From assembly GCF_018252635.1 (NCBI RefSeq), contig NZ_JAGTXM010000004.1, positions 526,793 through 590,792 of the forward strand: a stretch of DNA of 64,000 nucleotides, in the 5' to 3' direction. The position numbers and the translations under genes were made by a program. The notes below the pieces were generated by a model that was given only the letters and a program-made list of their open reading frames with translations, was not told the DNA's origin and did no database searches. Shown here in pieces: positions 45,833-54,617 of this stretch. Each line of letters begins with the position of its first letter. Position 1 is the first letter of the stretch. Origin of the DNA: Citrobacter amalonaticus (GTDB lineage Bacteria > Pseudomonadota > Gammaproteobacteria > Enterobacterales > Enterobacteriaceae).

Positions 45833-46825
45833 ATGCCAAAAAACACCAGGATTATGCCAAAATCACCGCGTCCGCTGGTGGTCGCTCTCGCCTATGACGG
45901 ACTGTGCACCTTCGAGTTTGGCGTGGCGGTCGAAATCTTTGGCCTGCCGCGCCCGGAACTGGGCGCCGACTGGTATCGCTTTGCCGTCGCGTCAGTCGAT
46001 GCAGGCGCACTTCGCGCTACAGGCGGCGTGCGGATGATGGTCGATGGAGGGCTGGAACTGTTGGCGGAGGCCGATATCGTTGTGGTTCCAGGCTGGCGGG
46101 ACTGCGAGGCGCCGGTACCAGAAGCCTTGTGTGCCGCGCTGCGTGCCGCATGGGCGCGAGGTTGCCGTCTGTTGTCGATCTGTTCTGGCGTGTTTGTGCT
46201 GGCAGCAACAGGGTTGCTGGACGGGCACAAAGCCACCACTCACTGGCGATACACGGACACGCTCCGGCAGCGTTTTCCGGCGATCGAAGTGCTTGATGAC
46301 GTTCTTTACCATGATGCCGGACAGTTGCTGACCTCGGCAGGCAGCGCCGCGGGGATCGATCTGTGTCTTTATCTGATCCGCGAAGACTACGGTCTTGACG
46401 CTGCTAACTGCGTTGCCCGACGGCTGGTGGTGCAGCCTCATCGTGACGGCGCACAGCCGCAGCACCTTCTCCGTCCTGTTGCCCGGCAGCGTGAAAACCA
46501 GACGCTGGGCCGGTTATTTGATTATCTGCATCAGAATCTGACGGTAAATCACGATACCGCCTCGCTGGCCAAACGCGCCGGGATGAGCCCACGAACGTTT
46601 TTGCGCCGCTTTACCGATTGTACTGGCACTACGCCTGCACGCTGGATCCTCAACGAACGCTTATTACGGGCGCGCGATTACCTGGAAAATTCACCGCTCA
46701 GCGTGGAACTGATCGCGGAACAAACCGGTTTTGGCAGCGCCGCGTTATTTCGCCACCACTTTCGACACACGTATAGTCTGTCCCCTTCACAATATCGAAA
46801 GAAATTTACTGTTATCGCTAAATAA
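45833..46825 (+). CDS. ftrA: GlxA/FtrA-type AraC-family regulator
   Basis: Regulator of 330 residues: an N-terminal DJ-1/PfpI-like domain (PLVVALAYDGLCTFEFGVAVE, CSGVFVLAATGLLDGHKATTHW) and a C-terminal AraC pair of helix-turn-helices (TASLAKRAGMSPRTFLRRFTD and VELIAEQTGFGSAALFRHHF). The layout and the divergent rhodanese match proteins annotated as FtrA. The first ATG lacks a clear ribosome site; ATG 45854 is possible. Confidence 0.83.
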   Translation: MPKNTRIMPKSPRPLVVALAYDGLCTFEFGVAVEIFGLPRPELGADWYRFAVASVDAGALRATGGVRMMVDGGLELLAEADIVVVPGWRDCEAPVPEALCAALRAAWARGCRLLSICSGVFVLAATGLLDGHKATTHWRYTDTLRQRFPAIEVLDDVLYHDAGQLLTSAGSAAGIDLCLYLIREDYGLDAANCVARRLVVQPHRDGAQPQHLLRPVARQRENQTLGRLFDYLHQNLTVNHDTASLAKRAGMSPRTFLRRFTDCTGTTPARWILNERLLRARDYLENSPLSVELIAEQTGFGSAALFRHHFRHTYSLSPSQYRKKFTVIAK

Positions 46826-46855
46826 TCACCTAATTCAGCTTTTGTTTAGGTTAAA

Positions 46856-46866
46856 GCTGCTATTAT
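46856..46866 (+). promoter_or_regulatory. candidate mgtS promoter region
   Basis: TGTTTAGG upstream and TATTAT near 46861 could be a PhoP half-site and a -10 element, about 65-95 bases before mgtS. E. coli mgtS is PhoP-activated at low magnesium, but only one PhoP half-site is convincing here. Confidence 0.35.
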
Positions 46867-46929
46867 CTCTTTCACCAAACGAAATTAAGGTAAGCGAGGA
46901 AAAACACTATCAATTAGATGGAGGCAACA

Positions 46930-47025
46930 ATGCTGGGTAATATGAACGTATTTATGGCCGTTCTGGGAATTATTTTATTTTCTGGATTTCTGGCCGCGTA
47001 TTTCAGCCACAAATGGGATGACTAA
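46930..47025 (+). CDS. mgtS: small membrane protein MgtS (YneM)
   Basis: Protein of 31 residues, read from the sequence: MLGNMNVFMAVLGIILFSGF then LAAYFSHKWDD, identical or nearly so to E. coli MgtS. It has one transmembrane segment, is made under magnesium starvation through PhoPQ, and stabilises the MgtA magnesium importer; it also acts on PitA. GGAGG stands six bases before the ATG. It is followed by a strong terminator. Confidence 0.96.
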   Translation: MLGNMNVFMAVLGIILFSGFLAAYFSHKWDD

Positions 47026-47052
47026 TGAACGGAGAAAGTCCTGAACCGATAA

Positions 47053-47090
47053 GGCCCCTTGTCGCATCACTGCACAAGGGGCCATTTTTT
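47053..47090 (+). terminator. mgtS terminator
   Basis: GGCCCCTTGT and ACAAGGGGCC, 10 base pairs, followed by ATTTTTT. Confidence 0.92.
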
Positions 47091-47103
47091 ATGTCTGATG
47101 GGC

Positions 47104-47203
47104 AAAAAAAAACCGCCGGATAACCGACGGTGAATGCTTGCATGGATAGATTTGTATTTTACTTTTTCCACTGTCCCGCCAATCCCGGCAGCGACAATGG
47201 ATC
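47104..47203 (-). ncRNA. mgrR: MgrR small RNA
   Basis: Minus-strand RNA of about 100 bases, convergent with mgtS as in E. coli. It ends in ACCGTCGG, TTAT, CCGGCGGT and a run of nine T residues. A -10-like TAGGGT at 47210-47215 and a CGTTTA motif further upstream, possibly a PhoP box half, would place the 5' end near 47203, giving the known length of 98 bases. MgrR is Hfq-bound, PhoP-activated and represses eptB (lipopolysaccharide modification) and soxS. Boundaries are inferred. Confidence 0.72.
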
Positions 47204-47251
47204 GCTTACACCCTACCACGCCGATTCTCAATGAACGTTAAACGACAGGCG

Positions 47252-47410
47252 CTAAGATTCAGGCGTTTCTCGTTTCCACTCTTTTTTACTCTGACAACAG
47301 GCAGTACGGGAAGACCACGGCTGTGCAGAACGTGTGTTTTGCAAGTCCTGCGATTCGGGGCGGGAATTCCAGCGTTTTCTCTGTAATTTCTTGCGCATGA
47401 ACAGCTGCAT
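47252..47410 (-). CDS. possible 52-residue basic small protein
   Basis: Open frame of 52 codons starting MQLFMRKKLQRKRWNSRPES, Arg/Lys-rich, with a double Cys near residue 38 (TACCQSKKEW). The ATG has an excellent ribosome site (CCGGAGG, five bases before) and a TTGACA-type promoter at about 47487-47492 with a TATGCT 15 bases on. It lies upstream of MgrR on the same strand; its stop is about 40 bases before the MgrR -10 element. I do not recognise it. It could be real, or a leader peptide. Confidence 0.5.
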   Translation of the reverse strand: MQLFMRKKLQRKRWNSRPESQDLQNTRSAQPWSSRTACCQSKKEWKRETPES

Positions 47411-47534
47411 ATTACCTCCGGTTGTCACTGTTTTAGTCCATTAATCAACTTGTTGATGGGAATTTAGCATAACGAGTGCAGGTTAATGTCAATAAACCGT
47501 CTGTTTTGTAAAGACGGAACCCACCACGTATTAT

Positions 47535-48701
47535 TTACAGCGGCGCTAACTGACTCAGAATGGTGTGCCCCAGATAATTACTCCAGTTAAAACTATTTTG
47601 CAGAACCACCACCGCATTCTGGTTCTGTTTATCAAAGCCAATATAACTGGAATAACCGCCAATATATCCGACCTGATAAGTGACCTGACGATCGGCTAAC
47701 GTATCGGTTACCCACGCGATATTCGCGGCTTCTTTCTGACGATAAAACTGGGTACGGGCGACGTCCACAAAGGCGCGGGCAAGCAAGGCGTTGTCTTGCG
47801 ACGTAAAATGCGCTCGCGCATAGCCCGCCAGATCGCGTGCGCTGCTGTATAAACTCGCCGCCCCGACCATGTTGTGGGTAAACGTCCAGTCTGGCGTCAG
47901 TTGGCCGCGGCGAATGAACCTGGGCTGATCTCCCGCATGGCCTAATGCGCGATACGGATAGGCTTTGAGCGTCATGGGCTCAAAGCTGCTGTTGTTCATC
48001 TGTAATGGCTGGAAGATCAGACGATTCGCCAGCGACGGGATCGACTCGCCGGTACGACGCTGCACGATGTAACCCAGCAGCGCATAGCCGATATTGGAAT
48101 AGTGCGGTACACGTGCCTCGGGCGCGGTGAAATCGGCAAGAGAAGTCAGCACCGTATCGTTATCCAGTTGGGTATAGAAATTTTCACCCGTACTGAAATA
48201 GCGCAGAAGGTTTTCCAGAGTCAGAAGATCCATCGGCTGCCTGGGCAGCCCGGAGGTATGCGTCGCCAGTTGCAGCAGGGTAATTTTTCTGGCGTCATCG
48301 CTCAGCGGTGTATTCGCCGGGAGAAGTTGCGCCAGCGTGTCGTTCCATTGCAACACCCCCTGGTTCACCAGCACGGTAGTGATTTCGGCCGTCACCCCTT
48401 TACTCAGCGACCCCAGCGCAAACAGCGTGTCCGGGGTGATCGGATAACGATGTCGGCTGTCGGTCACACCGTAACTGTGGAACTCCACCGGGCCGTTATG
48501 TTGAATGACCGCCACCACCATTCCGGTCACTTGTTTTTCCTGCATATACTGACGGATCATCGGATCGATGCCGCGCGCGTAGTACCCCACCACCGCCTGC
48601 GCTCTCTGTTCGGCTGGCATATCCAACTGCGATAAGGTGCTGTTGCTACAACCGCTCAGCAACAAAACAGAAGAAAGAAGGAGAGGCGCGAACGCGTTCA
48701 T
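47535..48701 (-). CDS. class C beta-lactamase-family serine hydrolase, lipoprotein
   Basis: Protein of 388 residues with a lipoprotein signal (LLLSGCSN, Cys about residue 18). The beta-lactamase/esterase motifs are SLSK (Ser nucleophile and Lys) and YSN (Tyr general base); the third KTG-like motif is not conserved and may be replaced by GYIGGYSSYIGF. Members are carboxylesterases, DD-peptidases or penicillin-binding proteins. It is convergent with nothing and divergent from dcp-side sequence; its promoter lies in 48702-48825. No E. coli K-12 equivalent is known to me at this place. Confidence 0.83.
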   Translation of the reverse strand: MNAFAPLLLSSVLLLSGCSNSTLSQLDMPAEQRAQAVVGYYARGIDPMIRQYMQEKQVTGMVVAVIQHNGPVEFHSYGVTDSRHRYPITPDTLFALGSLSKGVTAEITTVLVNQGVLQWNDTLAQLLPANTPLSDDARKITLLQLATHTSGLPRQPMDLLTLENLLRYFSTGENFYTQLDNDTVLTSLADFTAPEARVPHYSNIGYALLGYIVQRRTGESIPSLANRLIFQPLQMNNSSFEPMTLKAYPYRALGHAGDQPRFIRRGQLTPDWTFTHNMVGAASLYSSARDLAGYARAHFTSQDNALLARAFVDVARTQFYRQKEAANIAWVTDTLADRQVTYQVGYIGGYSSYIGFDKQNQNAVVVLQNSFNWSNYLGHTILSQLAPL

Positions 48702-48825
48702 GAGCAGAAAGTCGCCAGAAGGATATCAACGCAGAAAAGCAGGAAAACAGACATGTACAATACGGACTCCGGAAAAAGGAGCCCGCATTGTACATCAAGT
48801 TGCTAATAATGAGGTGTTGATTGTG

Positions 48826-50871
48826 TTATCCCGCCAGGCCTCGGTGTTTGAGCATGTGGCCGATCTGCGGCTCACTACCCCGCCATGCCGGATAAAGGCG
48901 TTCTAAATCTTCACTGTTGCCCCGAGACAAAATCGCGTCACGAAAACGCTGGCCGTTCTCACGCGTCAGGCCACCCTGCTCCACAAACCACTGAAAGCCG
49001 TCATCCGCCAGCATCTGCGTCCAGAGATAGGCATAGTAGCCCGCCGCGTATCCGCCGCCGAAAATATGGGCAAAGTAGCTGCTGCGATAACGCGGCGGCA
49101 CCGCCGGAAGACTGAGTTGTTCCGCCGCCAGCCGCTGTTTTTCAAACGTTTCAACGTCCTGAAGGGGCTCGTCAACAGACAGACGGTGCCAGCCCATATC
49201 CAGCAGCGCGGCGCTGAGCAGTTCGCTCATGTCATAGCCTTTATTGAACAGGCTTGCCTTACGCATTTTATCCTGTAATGCCTCTGGCATTTTTTCGCCG
49301 GTGACCGCGTGGCGGGCATAGCGCTCAAATACCGGCGGATGGCTCGCCCAGTGTTCGTTGATTTGCGACGGAAACTCGACGAAATCACGCGGCGTATTGG
49401 TTCCCGACAGCGACGCATAGCGCTGTGACGCAAACAGTCCGTGCAGAGTATGACCGAACTCATGAAACAACGTGATAACATCATCCCAGAGTAGCAGTGC
49501 AGGTTGTCCCGCGGCAGGCTTCTGATAATTACAGACGTTGTAGATAACCGGTTGAGTTTCGTTAAGCGTCGACTGCTCGACAAAATTGCCCATCCAGGCA
49601 CCGCCGCTTTTTGAATCCCGGGCAAAGAAATCGCCGTAAAAAAGCGCCAGCCCGACGCCGTTATGATCGAAGATTTCCCAGACGCGCACATCCGGGTGGT
49701 AGACCGGAATATCAAAGCGCTCGATAAATTTGATGCCAAACAGTTGGTTGGCGGTCCAGAACACCCCTTCGTGCAGAACGGTATTCAGTTCGAAATACGG
49801 TTTGAGCTGCGATTCATCTAACGCATATTTCGCACGCCGTACCTGCCCGGCATAAAAAGACCAGTCCCAGGCCTGGGCGGTAAACCCGCCCTGTTCATCG
49901 TCAATCACCTGTTGGATATCGGCCAGCTCACTCAGCGCCCGCTGGCGTGCCGCAGGAACGATCGCACGCATAAAGGCCAGCGCGGCATCCGGCGTTTTTG
50001 CCATCTGATCGGCGAGTTTCCACGACGCATAATCGGCAAACCCCAGCAGTTGCGCCTGGCGGGCACGAAGGGCGACCAGTCGCTGTATCAGCGCCCGCGT
50101 GTCATTGCCATCGCCCTTCTCGGCACGATGCCACCCGGCGTTAAACAAATTTTCCCGGGTCTGGCGATCGCGCAACACACTCAGCGCTGGCTGTTGGGTA
50201 GTATTCAGTAGCGGAATGAGCCATCCCTCGGAAAGCCCTCTTTCGTTCGCCGCCTGACGCGCGCTGGCAATCTCTTCCGCGCTGAGCCCCTCCAGTTGAT
50301 GGACATAATCCACCACCAGCCCACCGGATTTATTCGCTGCCAGCAGGCGCTGGTTAAACTGGCTGGTGAGCGTCGCGGCTTCGGTATTGAGCGCCCGCAG
50401 CTGCGCTTTATCAGCGTCGCTCAGTTGGGCCCCGGCGAGAATAAAGCGCTGGTGTGTCACCTCAATCAGACGTACAGATTCACCGTCAAGCCCCAACGCA
50501 TCACGCTGCTGCCAGATGCTGTCAACGCGAGAAAACAACGCGCTGTTCAGCCAGATATCATTCGCCAGTTCTGCGAGCTCGGCAGAAAACGCCTCATCGA
50601 GACGCTGAAGTTCATCATTAGTGTGCGCCGCGGCCATGGCAAAGAAGACGCTGGTGACGCGGGTTAACATCTCGCCGCTTTTCTCCAGCGCGAGAACCGT
50701 ATTGGCAAAATCCGGGGTATCGCTATTGGCAATAATGGCGGCGATGTCCGCACGCTTTTGCTTCATCCCTTCGTCAAATGCGGGACGGTAATGTTCAGTC
50801 TTAATCAAATCAAAACGGGGGGCCTGATACGGTAACAGGCTGTGGCTAAAGAACGGATTCGTTAACGACAT
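48826..50871 (-). CDS. dcp: dipeptidyl carboxypeptidase II
   Basis: M3-family zinc peptidase of 681 residues that removes dipeptides from peptide C-termini. The zinc motif HEFGH is in ITLFHEFGHTLHGLF, with the third ligand Glu downstream in the family segment. Full length; order dcp then divergent ydfG is as in E. coli. Confidence 0.96.
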   Translation of the reverse strand: MSLTNPFFSHSLLPYQAPRFDLIKTEHYRPAFDEGMKQKRADIAAIIANSDTPDFANTVLALEKSGEMLTRVTSVFFAMAAAHTNDELQRLDEAFSAELAELANDIWLNSALFSRVDSIWQQRDALGLDGESVRLIEVTHQRFILAGAQLSDADKAQLRALNTEAATLTSQFNQRLLAANKSGGLVVDYVHQLEGLSAEEIASARQAANERGLSEGWLIPLLNTTQQPALSVLRDRQTRENLFNAGWHRAEKGDGNDTRALIQRLVALRARQAQLLGFADYASWKLADQMAKTPDAALAFMRAIVPAARQRALSELADIQQVIDDEQGGFTAQAWDWSFYAGQVRRAKYALDESQLKPYFELNTVLHEGVFWTANQLFGIKFIERFDIPVYHPDVRVWEIFDHNGVGLALFYGDFFARDSKSGGAWMGNFVEQSTLNETQPVIYNVCNYQKPAAGQPALLLWDDVITLFHEFGHTLHGLFASQRYASLSGTNTPRDFVEFPSQINEHWASHPPVFERYARHAVTGEKMPEALQDKMRKASLFNKGYDMSELLSAALLDMGWHRLSVDEPLQDVETFEKQRLAAEQLSLPAVPPRYRSSYFAHIFGGGYAAGYYAYLWTQMLADDGFQWFVEQGGLTRENGQRFRDAILSRGNSEDLERLYPAWRGSEPQIGHMLKHRGLAG

Positions 50872-51009
50872 CTTTCACTCCTGAAAACGATTTGTTCAAT
50901 AGAGTAGGCTTCAGGGTAAAAGACCGCAATCCTGTAAAACCAGGATTACCTGCCAGGACCGATCGCGTGCTATGGTAGTTAAACGTAAAAAGCGTTGAGG
51001 AACAGTGAG

Positions 51010-51756
51010 ATGATCGTTTTAGTAACCGGAGCAACAGCAGGTTTTGGTGAATGCATTACTCGTCGTTTTGTTGAGAACGGGCATAAAGTCATTGCCACTG
51101 GCCGTCGCCAGGAACGCCTGCAAGAGTTAAAAGAATCGCTGGGTGATAACGTGCTGACCGCACAACTGGATGTGCGTAACCGCGCAGCCATTGAAGAGAT
51201 GCTGGCATCCTTACCTGCCGAGTGGCGTGACATCGACCTGCTGGTCAACAACGCCGGACTGGCGCTGGGTCTGGAACCTGCGCATAAAGCCAGCGTGGAA
51301 GACTGGGAAACCATGATCGATACCAACAACAAAGGGCTGATTTACATGACCCGCGCCGTCCTGCCGGGCATGGTCGAGCGTAACCGTGGCCATATCATCA
51401 ACATCGGCTCTACCGCAGGTAGCTGGCCTTATGCCGGCGGCAACGTCTATGGCGCGACCAAGGCATTTGTCCGTCAGTTCAGTCTGAACCTGCGCACCGA
51501 CCTGCACGGCACAGCCGTTCGCGTCACGGATATCGAACCGGGCCTGGTGGGCGGTACCGAGTTTTCCAACGTACGCTTTAAAGGCGATGACAATAAAGCG
51601 GGCAAAACCTATGAGAACACCACGGCGTTGACGCCGGAAGATGTAACAGAAGCCGTCTGGTGGGTCGCCACCCTGCCTGCCCATGTGAACATCAATACGG
51701 TAGAAATGATGCCAGTGACGCAATCTTTTGCCGGACTTAGCGTTCATCGCGGTTAA
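51010..51756 (+). CDS. ydfG: NADP-dependent 3-hydroxy acid/serine dehydrogenase YdfG
   Basis: SDR of 248 residues that oxidises L-allo-threonine, serine and 3-hydroxypropionate (malonic semialdehyde reductase in reverse). Start MIVLVTGATAGFGECITRRF with cofactor motif GATAGFG, NNAG, and the YGATK catalytic pair. ATG 51010 gives the E. coli length; an upstream ATG five codons before is out of line with GAGG. Confidence 0.96.
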   Translation: MIVLVTGATAGFGECITRRFVENGHKVIATGRRQERLQELKESLGDNVLTAQLDVRNRAAIEEMLASLPAEWRDIDLLVNNAGLALGLEPAHKASVEDWETMIDTNNKGLIYMTRAVLPGMVERNRGHIINIGSTAGSWPYAGGNVYGATKAFVRQFSLNLRTDLHGTAVRVTDIEPGLVGGTEFSNVRFKGDDNKAGKTYENTTALTPEDVTEAVWWVATLPAHVNINTVEMMPVTQSFAGLSVHRG

Positions 51757-51764
51757 TTTTGCCT

Positions 51765-51783
51765 CCCGGCCTGCGGGCCGGGT
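51765..51783 (+). terminator. hairpin after ydfG
   Basis: CCCGGCC and GGCCGGG with a four-base loop; no T run. Probably the ydfG mRNA end. Confidence 0.5.
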
Positions 51784-51843
51784 ATAGCTTGCGACAAAAA
51801 AGTGGTAGAATTTGTGGGTTAACTTTCTAAAAAGCAAGAGCGA

Positions 51844-52530
51844 ATGACCGTCGAAACGCAACTCAATCCTACACAGCCCGTAAATCAGCAGATTTATCGC
51901 ATTCTTCGCCGGGACATCGTGCACTGCCTCATTGCGCCAGGCACGCCGCTGTCCGAAAAAGAGGTGTCTGTTCGCTTCGATGTCTCTCGCCAACCGGTGC
52001 GTGAAGCGTTTATTAAGCTCGCGGAAAACGGCTTGATCCAGATCCGCCCGCAGCGCGGCAGCTATGTCAACAAAATCTCTCTCTCGCAGGTGCGAAACGG
52101 CTGCTTTGTCCGTCAGGCTATTGAATGCGCGGTGGCGCGGCGGGCCGCAGCTCAAATCACCGACAGCCAGTGCTATCAGCTTGAGCAGAATCTCAATCAG
52201 CAGCGGATTGCGATTGAACGCAAACAGCTGAACGATTTCTTCGAGCTCGATGACAATTTTCACCAGAAGCTGGCAACCATTGCGGATTGTCAGTTGGCCT
52301 GGGACACCATCGAAAATATCAAGGCCACCATTGACCGTGTACGTTATATGAGCCTCGATCACGTCTCTCCGCCGGAAATGTTGCTCCGCCAGCATCTCGA
52401 CATTTTTTCCGCGCTGGAAAAACACGACGCCGATAGTGTTGAGAAAGCCATGACTCAGCATCTGCAAGAAATCAGCGAGTCGGTCCTGCTGATCCGCCAG
52501 GAAAACAGCGACTGGTTTAGCGAAGAGTAA
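51844..52530 (+). CDS. rspR: GntR-family repressor of rspAB
   Basis: FCD/FadR-group regulator of 228 residues: N-terminal winged helix ([50 protein letters not shown]) and C-terminal helical ligand domain. E. coli RspR (YdfH) represses rspAB. The shared motif upstream of rspA, rspB and (inverted) ydfI is a plausible operator for it. Confidence 0.93.
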   Translation: MTVETQLNPTQPVNQQIYRILRRDIVHCLIAPGTPLSEKEVSVRFDVSRQPVREAFIKLAENGLIQIRPQRGSYVNKISLSQVRNGCFVRQAIECAVARRAAAQITDSQCYQLEQNLNQQRIAIERKQLNDFFELDDNFHQKLATIADCQLAWDTIENIKATIDRVRYMSLDHVSPPEMLLRQHLDIFSALEKHDADSVEKAMTQHLQEISESVLLIRQENSDWFSEE

Positions 52531-52601
52531 TTTCCCCTGCCTCATCTCTCGTGAGATGGGGCCTCCATTTTCTTCCCCTGCATGTCTCCATCAAAAAAGA
52601 T

Positions 52602-52615
52602 GTGAGATTGATCAA
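52602..52615 (+). promoter_or_regulatory. candidate FNR site before ydfZ
   Basis: GTGAG-ATTG-ATCAA fits TTGAT-N4-ATCAA perfectly on the right half and three of five on the left. E. coli ydfZ is induced without oxygen by FNR, which supports the call. Confidence 0.5.
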
Positions 52616-52716
52616 AAACAAAAAAAATCCTGACTGATAAGCGTATTTATATAGCGCCCGTTACGTGGGACCTGAGCCCACGGGCTTTGACGGTAAGTTA
52701 GAAAGGAGAAAACACC

Positions 52717-52920
52717 ATGATGACATACGATCGTAACCGTAACGCAATCACCACAGGCAGCCGCGTGATGATCAGTGGCACCGGCCATACCGGTCGCATC
52801 AAAGCGATTGAGACCGAAGGCCTGGATGCGGCGCAAATTCGTCGTGAAAAAACAGTCGAAGTGGAAGGCTGTGAAGGCAAATTTGCCCCGGTAGAACTGA
52901 TTCGTCTCGGCATGAACTAA
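52717..52920 (+). CDS. ydfZ: selenium-binding small protein YdfZ
   Basis: Protein of 67 residues ([20 protein letters not shown] onwards) matching E. coli YdfZ, which carries selenium on a cysteine in a labile form. The Cys is in [18 protein letters not shown] precedes the ATG. Single gene, convergent with ydfI. Confidence 0.94.
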   Translation: MMTYDRNRNAITTGSRVMISGTGHTGRIKAIETEGLDAAQIRREKTVEVEGCEGKFAPVELIRLGMN

Positions 52921-52930
52921 TGGTGTGAGT

Positions 52931-52956
52931 GCCGGATAATGCCTTGATTATCCGGC
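52931..52956. terminator. hairpin between ydfZ and ydfI
   Basis: GCCGGATAAT and ATTATCCGGC, 10 perfect base pairs with a six-base loop; it serves both convergent genes. Confidence 0.7.
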
Positions 52957-52969
52957 AGTCCTGAGGCAG

Positions 52970-54436
52970 TTACTTCACTTTTTTGGCATATTTTGCCACG
53001 GTGGCTTTTGCCCCTTCCGCCAGTAACGTCTGATACGCGTCTTTCACTGCCTGCGTGAACAACGTTATCTGCGGCAGTTCATTACCAAATATCGCATCGA
53101 TACCCAACAGCGCCTCAACACGGCGTTCACCTTCGGCACTGTTTTGCACCGCCTGTTGGATCAACGGCAGCAGCGGATCGTTGACTTCAATGGCATTTCC
53201 TTGCTCATCCACACCGCCGACATAGCGCATCCAGCCCGCCACGCCCAGTGCCAGCAAATCAAAACGGCTGTTATGCGCCAGATGCCAGCGCACAGAATCG
53301 AGCATCCGCTGAGGTAATTTTTGACTACCGTCCATGGCAATCTGCCAGGTACGGTGACGTAATGCCGGGTTGCTGTAGCGTTCGATGAGCAGATCGGCAT
53401 AACGGGTCAGATCCACACCCTGTACTTTCAGCGTCGGCGCTTGCTCGTTCAGCATCAACGCGCGTGCGGCAACACGGTAATTGTCGTCACCCATGCAGTC
53501 GTTAATATGCTGATAACCGGCGAGGTAGCCCAGATAGGCGAGGAACGAGTGACTGCCATTCAGCATACGCAATTTCATTTCCTCGAATGGAATGACATCC
53601 GAGACCAGTTCTGCCCCCGCCTTTTCCCACTGTGGGCGACCCGCCACGAAGTTATCTTCGATCACCCACTGACGGAACGGTTCACAGGCCACACCGGCTG
53701 GGTCACGCACCCCCGTCAGGTTTTCAATTTTATCCAGCGTGTCAGCGGTGACGGCAGGAACAATGCGGTCAACCATGGTTGAAGGGAACGTCACGTGCTG
53801 TTCAATCCACGCGGCCAGTTCGGCGTCCACGGCACGCGCGTAAGCGGTAACCACATTACGCATGACGTGACCGTTTTCCGGCATGTTGTCGCAAGACATC
53901 ACAGTGAATGCGGAAAGACCCGCCGCCTTACGGCGCGCCAGCGCTTCAACCACCACACCTGGCGCAGATTTCGGCTGGTGTGGTGTTCGCAGATCGGCGG
54001 CGATCATCGGGTGATCCAGCATTAACTCTCCGGTTGACGGGGAATGACAGTATCCTTTCTCGGTAATCGTCAGTGAGACAATGGCAACCTGAGGTTCACA
54101 CATTGCGGACAGTACGGTTTCCAGCCCATCAACTTGCGCATGCAGCGCCTTTTTGACCACGCCCACGACTCTGGCGGTCCAGGCATCGGCAGACATTTCC
54201 GCCACGGTATAGAGATTATCCTGCTGTTTGAGATCGGCGATCTGCTGTTCGCCGCCAATCAGGTTCACTTCGCAGTATCCCCAGTCGCTGTTATGCTCTG
54301 CCGCCAGGATATCGGTATAGACCCCCTGGTGAGCACGATGGAAAGCGCCAAAACCAAGATGAACAATACGTGGAACCAGCGCGTTACGATCGTAGTCTGG
54401 CAGCGTCGCTTTTGCCGTTAAGAGCTTGTTTTGCAT
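52970..54436 (-). CDS. ydfI: mannonate/fructuronate oxidoreductase YdfI
   Basis: Mannitol dehydrogenase-family enzyme of 488 residues. N-terminal cofactor part [20 protein letters not shown], then [21 protein letters not shown] with the catalytic Lys and Asn. Family relatives include UxuB, which interconverts D-fructuronate and D-mannonate; that reaction fits the rsp setting. In E. coli ydfI is next to ydfZ, as here. Confidence 0.92.
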   Translation of the reverse strand: MQNKLLTAKATLPDYDRNALVPRIVHLGFGAFHRAHQGVYTDILAAEHNSDWGYCEVNLIGGEQQIADLKQQDNLYTVAEMSADAWTARVVGVVKKALHAQVDGLETVLSAMCEPQVAIVSLTITEKGYCHSPSTGELMLDHPMIAADLRTPHQPKSAPGVVVEALARRKAAGLSAFTVMSCDNMPENGHVMRNVVTAYARAVDAELAAWIEQHVTFPSTMVDRIVPAVTADTLDKIENLTGVRDPAGVACEPFRQWVIEDNFVAGRPQWEKAGAELVSDVIPFEEMKLRMLNGSHSFLAYLGYLAGYQHINDCMGDDNYRVAARALMLNEQAPTLKVQGVDLTRYADLLIERYSNPALRHRTWQIAMDGSQKLPQRMLDSVRWHLAHNSRFDLLALGVAGWMRYVGGVDEQGNAIEVNDPLLPLIQQAVQNSAEGERRVEALLGIDAIFGNELPQITLFTQAVKDAYQTLLAEGAKATVAKYAKKVK

Positions 54437-54482
54437 TGTATGACCTATTTTGAATGAAATCAGTACAGTCCCAGAGTAACGC

Positions 54483-54494
54483 CTGTATGGTTGT
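54483..54494. promoter_or_regulatory. candidate RspR operator before ydfI
   Basis: CTGTATGGTTGT resembles TTGTATGGTAGT, the minus-strand reading of the sites before rspA and rspB, at 10 of 12 positions but in the opposite orientation to its gene. Confidence 0.4.
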
Positions 54495-54617
54495 ATGTTT
54501 TGATTTGAATTAATGTTTTGCTAATTGGTATAACATCATTTAAAAGCTATGTGACAGGATGCAATTCCAGAGGCCGCGCGTTGGCTGCATCCATGCAGCC
54601 ATTTGGGGACAATCCTT

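Noticed and set aside
51211-52545. Minus-strand 444-codon open frame opposite ydfG and rspR
   Set aside because: Spans two well-supported genes and their gap; composition of a GC-rich antisense frame, no domain.
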